This document shows, piece by piece, positions 32,779-33,925 of a stretch of DNA of 33,925 nt (its first letter is position 1; every line of letters starts with the position of its first letter). A model generated the notes under the pieces. It saw nothing but the letters and a program-made list of their open reading frames with translations, was not told where the DNA came from and did no database searches. Source of the DNA: Muribaculaceae bacterium (GTDB lineage: Bacteria; Bacteroidota; Bacteroidia; Bacteroidales; Muribaculaceae). The stretch covers positions 1-33,925 of the forward strand of contig JAGAUF010000042.1 in assembly GCA_017620885.1 (NCBI GenBank). Reading direction: 5' to 3'. The translations under genes were made by a program, and so were the position numbers.

Positions 32779-33925
32779 TCAGCGGCGACGATGCTTCATT
32801 GCATTCTGTGCCTGTCGGATCTGACTCATCATCTTCTGCGGATTGTTCTTCATCTTGCTGACGCTGCTCATCATCTTGCGCGTCTCCTCAAACTGTTTGA
32901 TAAAGCGGTTCACTTCCACCTCACTGTGGCCTGAGCCGACCGCTATACGCTTGCGACGCTTCACATCACGTTTGAACACGTCAGGATTATGGCGCTCATA
33001 CGGCGTCATCGAGCCAATCATCGCTTCTATGGCCTTGAAGGGATCCACCGTTTCGTCGAAATCGATGTCGCGGATAGCCTTCCCAAGCCCCGGTATCATT
33101 GAGGCAACCTGCTTCAGGCTACCAAGCTTCTTAATCTGGTGAATCTGACCAAGGAAGTCCTCGAAATCGAACTTATTCTTCGCCATCTTCTCCTGAATCT
33201 TGCGGGCCTCGTCCTCATCGTAGATTGCGTTCACCTTATCGGCCAGACCCACGAGGTCTCCGTAACCGAGTATACGGTTGGCCATACCCATCGGGTTGAA
33301 CTCATCGAGGTCTTCGAGCTTCTCGCCCGTACCTATCAGCTTGATAGGTTTCTTTACAACGGAACGGATAGTGAGCGCGGCACCACCTCGTGCACTACCG
33401 TCGAGCTTCGTCAGCACGACGCCGTCATAATCGATCTTGTCATTGAAAGCCTTTGCAGTATTCACGGCATCCTGACCCGTCATCGCATCGACCACGAAGA
33501 GGGTCTCCTGCGGCGACAATGCTTCTTTCAACGCATAGATCTCAGCCATCATCTCTTCGTCGACGGCAAGGCGACCGGCCGTATCTACGATTACAAGGTC
33601 ATACTTGTTCTCTTTGGCATATTCCACTGCGTGAAGCGCAATCTCCACCGGGTTCTTATTCCCCTCCTCCGTATAGACAGGGACGCCGATTTTCTCGCCT
33701 ACGACTTTCAACTGCTCGATAGCCGCCGGACGATAAACGTCGCATGCCACAAGAAGCGGATTGCGTTTTCTATTCTTCTGCTGAAGGGCAAGTTTACCCG
33801 AGAACGTCGTTTTACCTGATCCCTGCAAACCTGACATAAGAACAACAGCCGGATGTCCTTCCAGATTCATCGGCGCCTTGTCGCCACCCATAAGCGCGGC
33901 CATTTCGTCGCGAAGTATCTTGACA
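32779..33925 (-). CDS. ffh: Signal recognition particle protein Ffh, C-terminal ~381 residues (5' end cut by window edge)
   Basis: GTPase that binds 4.5S RNA and signal sequences and targets inner-membrane proteins to FtsY and SecYEG. The minus strand is open to the right edge (VKILRDEMAALMGG precedes the first internal Met at 33903), so the N-terminal helical bundle of about 60-80 residues lies outside. Visible are the P-loop GLQGSGKTT, CDVYRPAAIEQL, DTAGRL, the base-specificity motif TKLDG, and the Met-rich M domain with the RNA-binding region RIAVGSGHSEVEVNRFIKQFEETRKMM and tail QNAMKHRRR. Length and motifs are normal. Internal Met at 33903 is not the true start. Confidence 0.96.
   Translation of the reverse strand, partial: VKILRDEMAALMGGDKAPMNLEGHPAVVLMSGLQGSGKTTFSGKLALQQKNRKRNPLLVACDVYRPAAIEQLKVVGEKIGVPVYTEEGNKNPVEIALHAVEYAKENKYDLVIVDTAGRLAVDEEMMAEIYALKEALSPQETLFVVDAMTGQDAVNTAKAFNDKIDYDGVVLTKLDGSARGGAALTIRSVVKKPIKLIGTGEKLEDLDEFNPMGMANRILGYGDLVGLADKVNAIYDEDEARKIQEKMAKNKFDFEDFLGQIHQIKKLGSLKQVASMIPGLGKAIRDIDFDETVDPFKAIEAMIGSMTPYERHNPDVFKRDVKRRKRIAVGSGHSEVEVNRFIKQFEETRKMMSSVSKMKNNPQKMMSQIRQAQNAMKHRRR

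Overview
The window looks like a chromosomal segment of a Bacteroidales bacterium, most likely a gut Muribaculaceae-type genome. Three things point there. Promoters match the Bacteroidetes sigma-ABfr consensus (TTTG, about 20 bp, TAnnTTTGY) rather than the E. coli -35/-10. Envelope proteins are of Bacteroidetes types: lipoproteins with acidic residues after the lipid Cys, a DUF5723-like barrel, and a large surface protein ending in a type IX-like sorting domain. The housekeeping proteins also read as Bacteroidetes orthologues. The family assignment is from memory and no search was run.

Layout. 1-1507 (-): thrS, cut by the left edge. 1760-3763 (-): periplasmic TPR protein, divergent from 3910-5175 (+) type II NADH dehydrogenase and 5237-6133 (+) META-domain lipoprotein. 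6248-6919 (-): B3/B4-domain protein. 7029-11750 (-): 1573-residue secreted protein. 12049-13702 (-): membrane acyltransferase plus small lipoprotein. 13893-17092 (-): a lipoprotein gene broken by one frameshift, followed by a DUF5723-like outer-membrane protein. 17216-20343 (-): holB, a nucleotidyltransferase and galE. 20497-23643 (+): AddB-like nuclease. 30388-32677 (+): rplY, pth, an S4-domain protein and a cupin. 32779-33925 (-): ffh, cut by the right edge.

The striking part is a visibly AT-rich insert at about 23.65-30.2 kb, all on the plus strand. It looks like a complete compact RiPP (ribosomally made, modified peptide) locus. In order it encodes an 86-residue precursor with a double-glycine leader and four Cys-bearing NNGSGxC-like repeats, a radical SAM/SPASM maturase, a TonB-receptor-like outer-membrane barrel, a C39-peptidase ABC transporter, and a 57-residue membrane peptide resembling only the N-terminus of an HlyD adaptor. 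A perfect 19-bp inverted repeat separates precursor and maturase genes. The inferred flow is: precursor made in excess, Cys repeats cross-linked by the radical SAM enzyme, leader cut after GG and core exported by the C39 ABC transporter, with the barrel acting as outer-membrane exit or receptor. No full HlyD, TolC, immunity gene or regulator is visible in the island.
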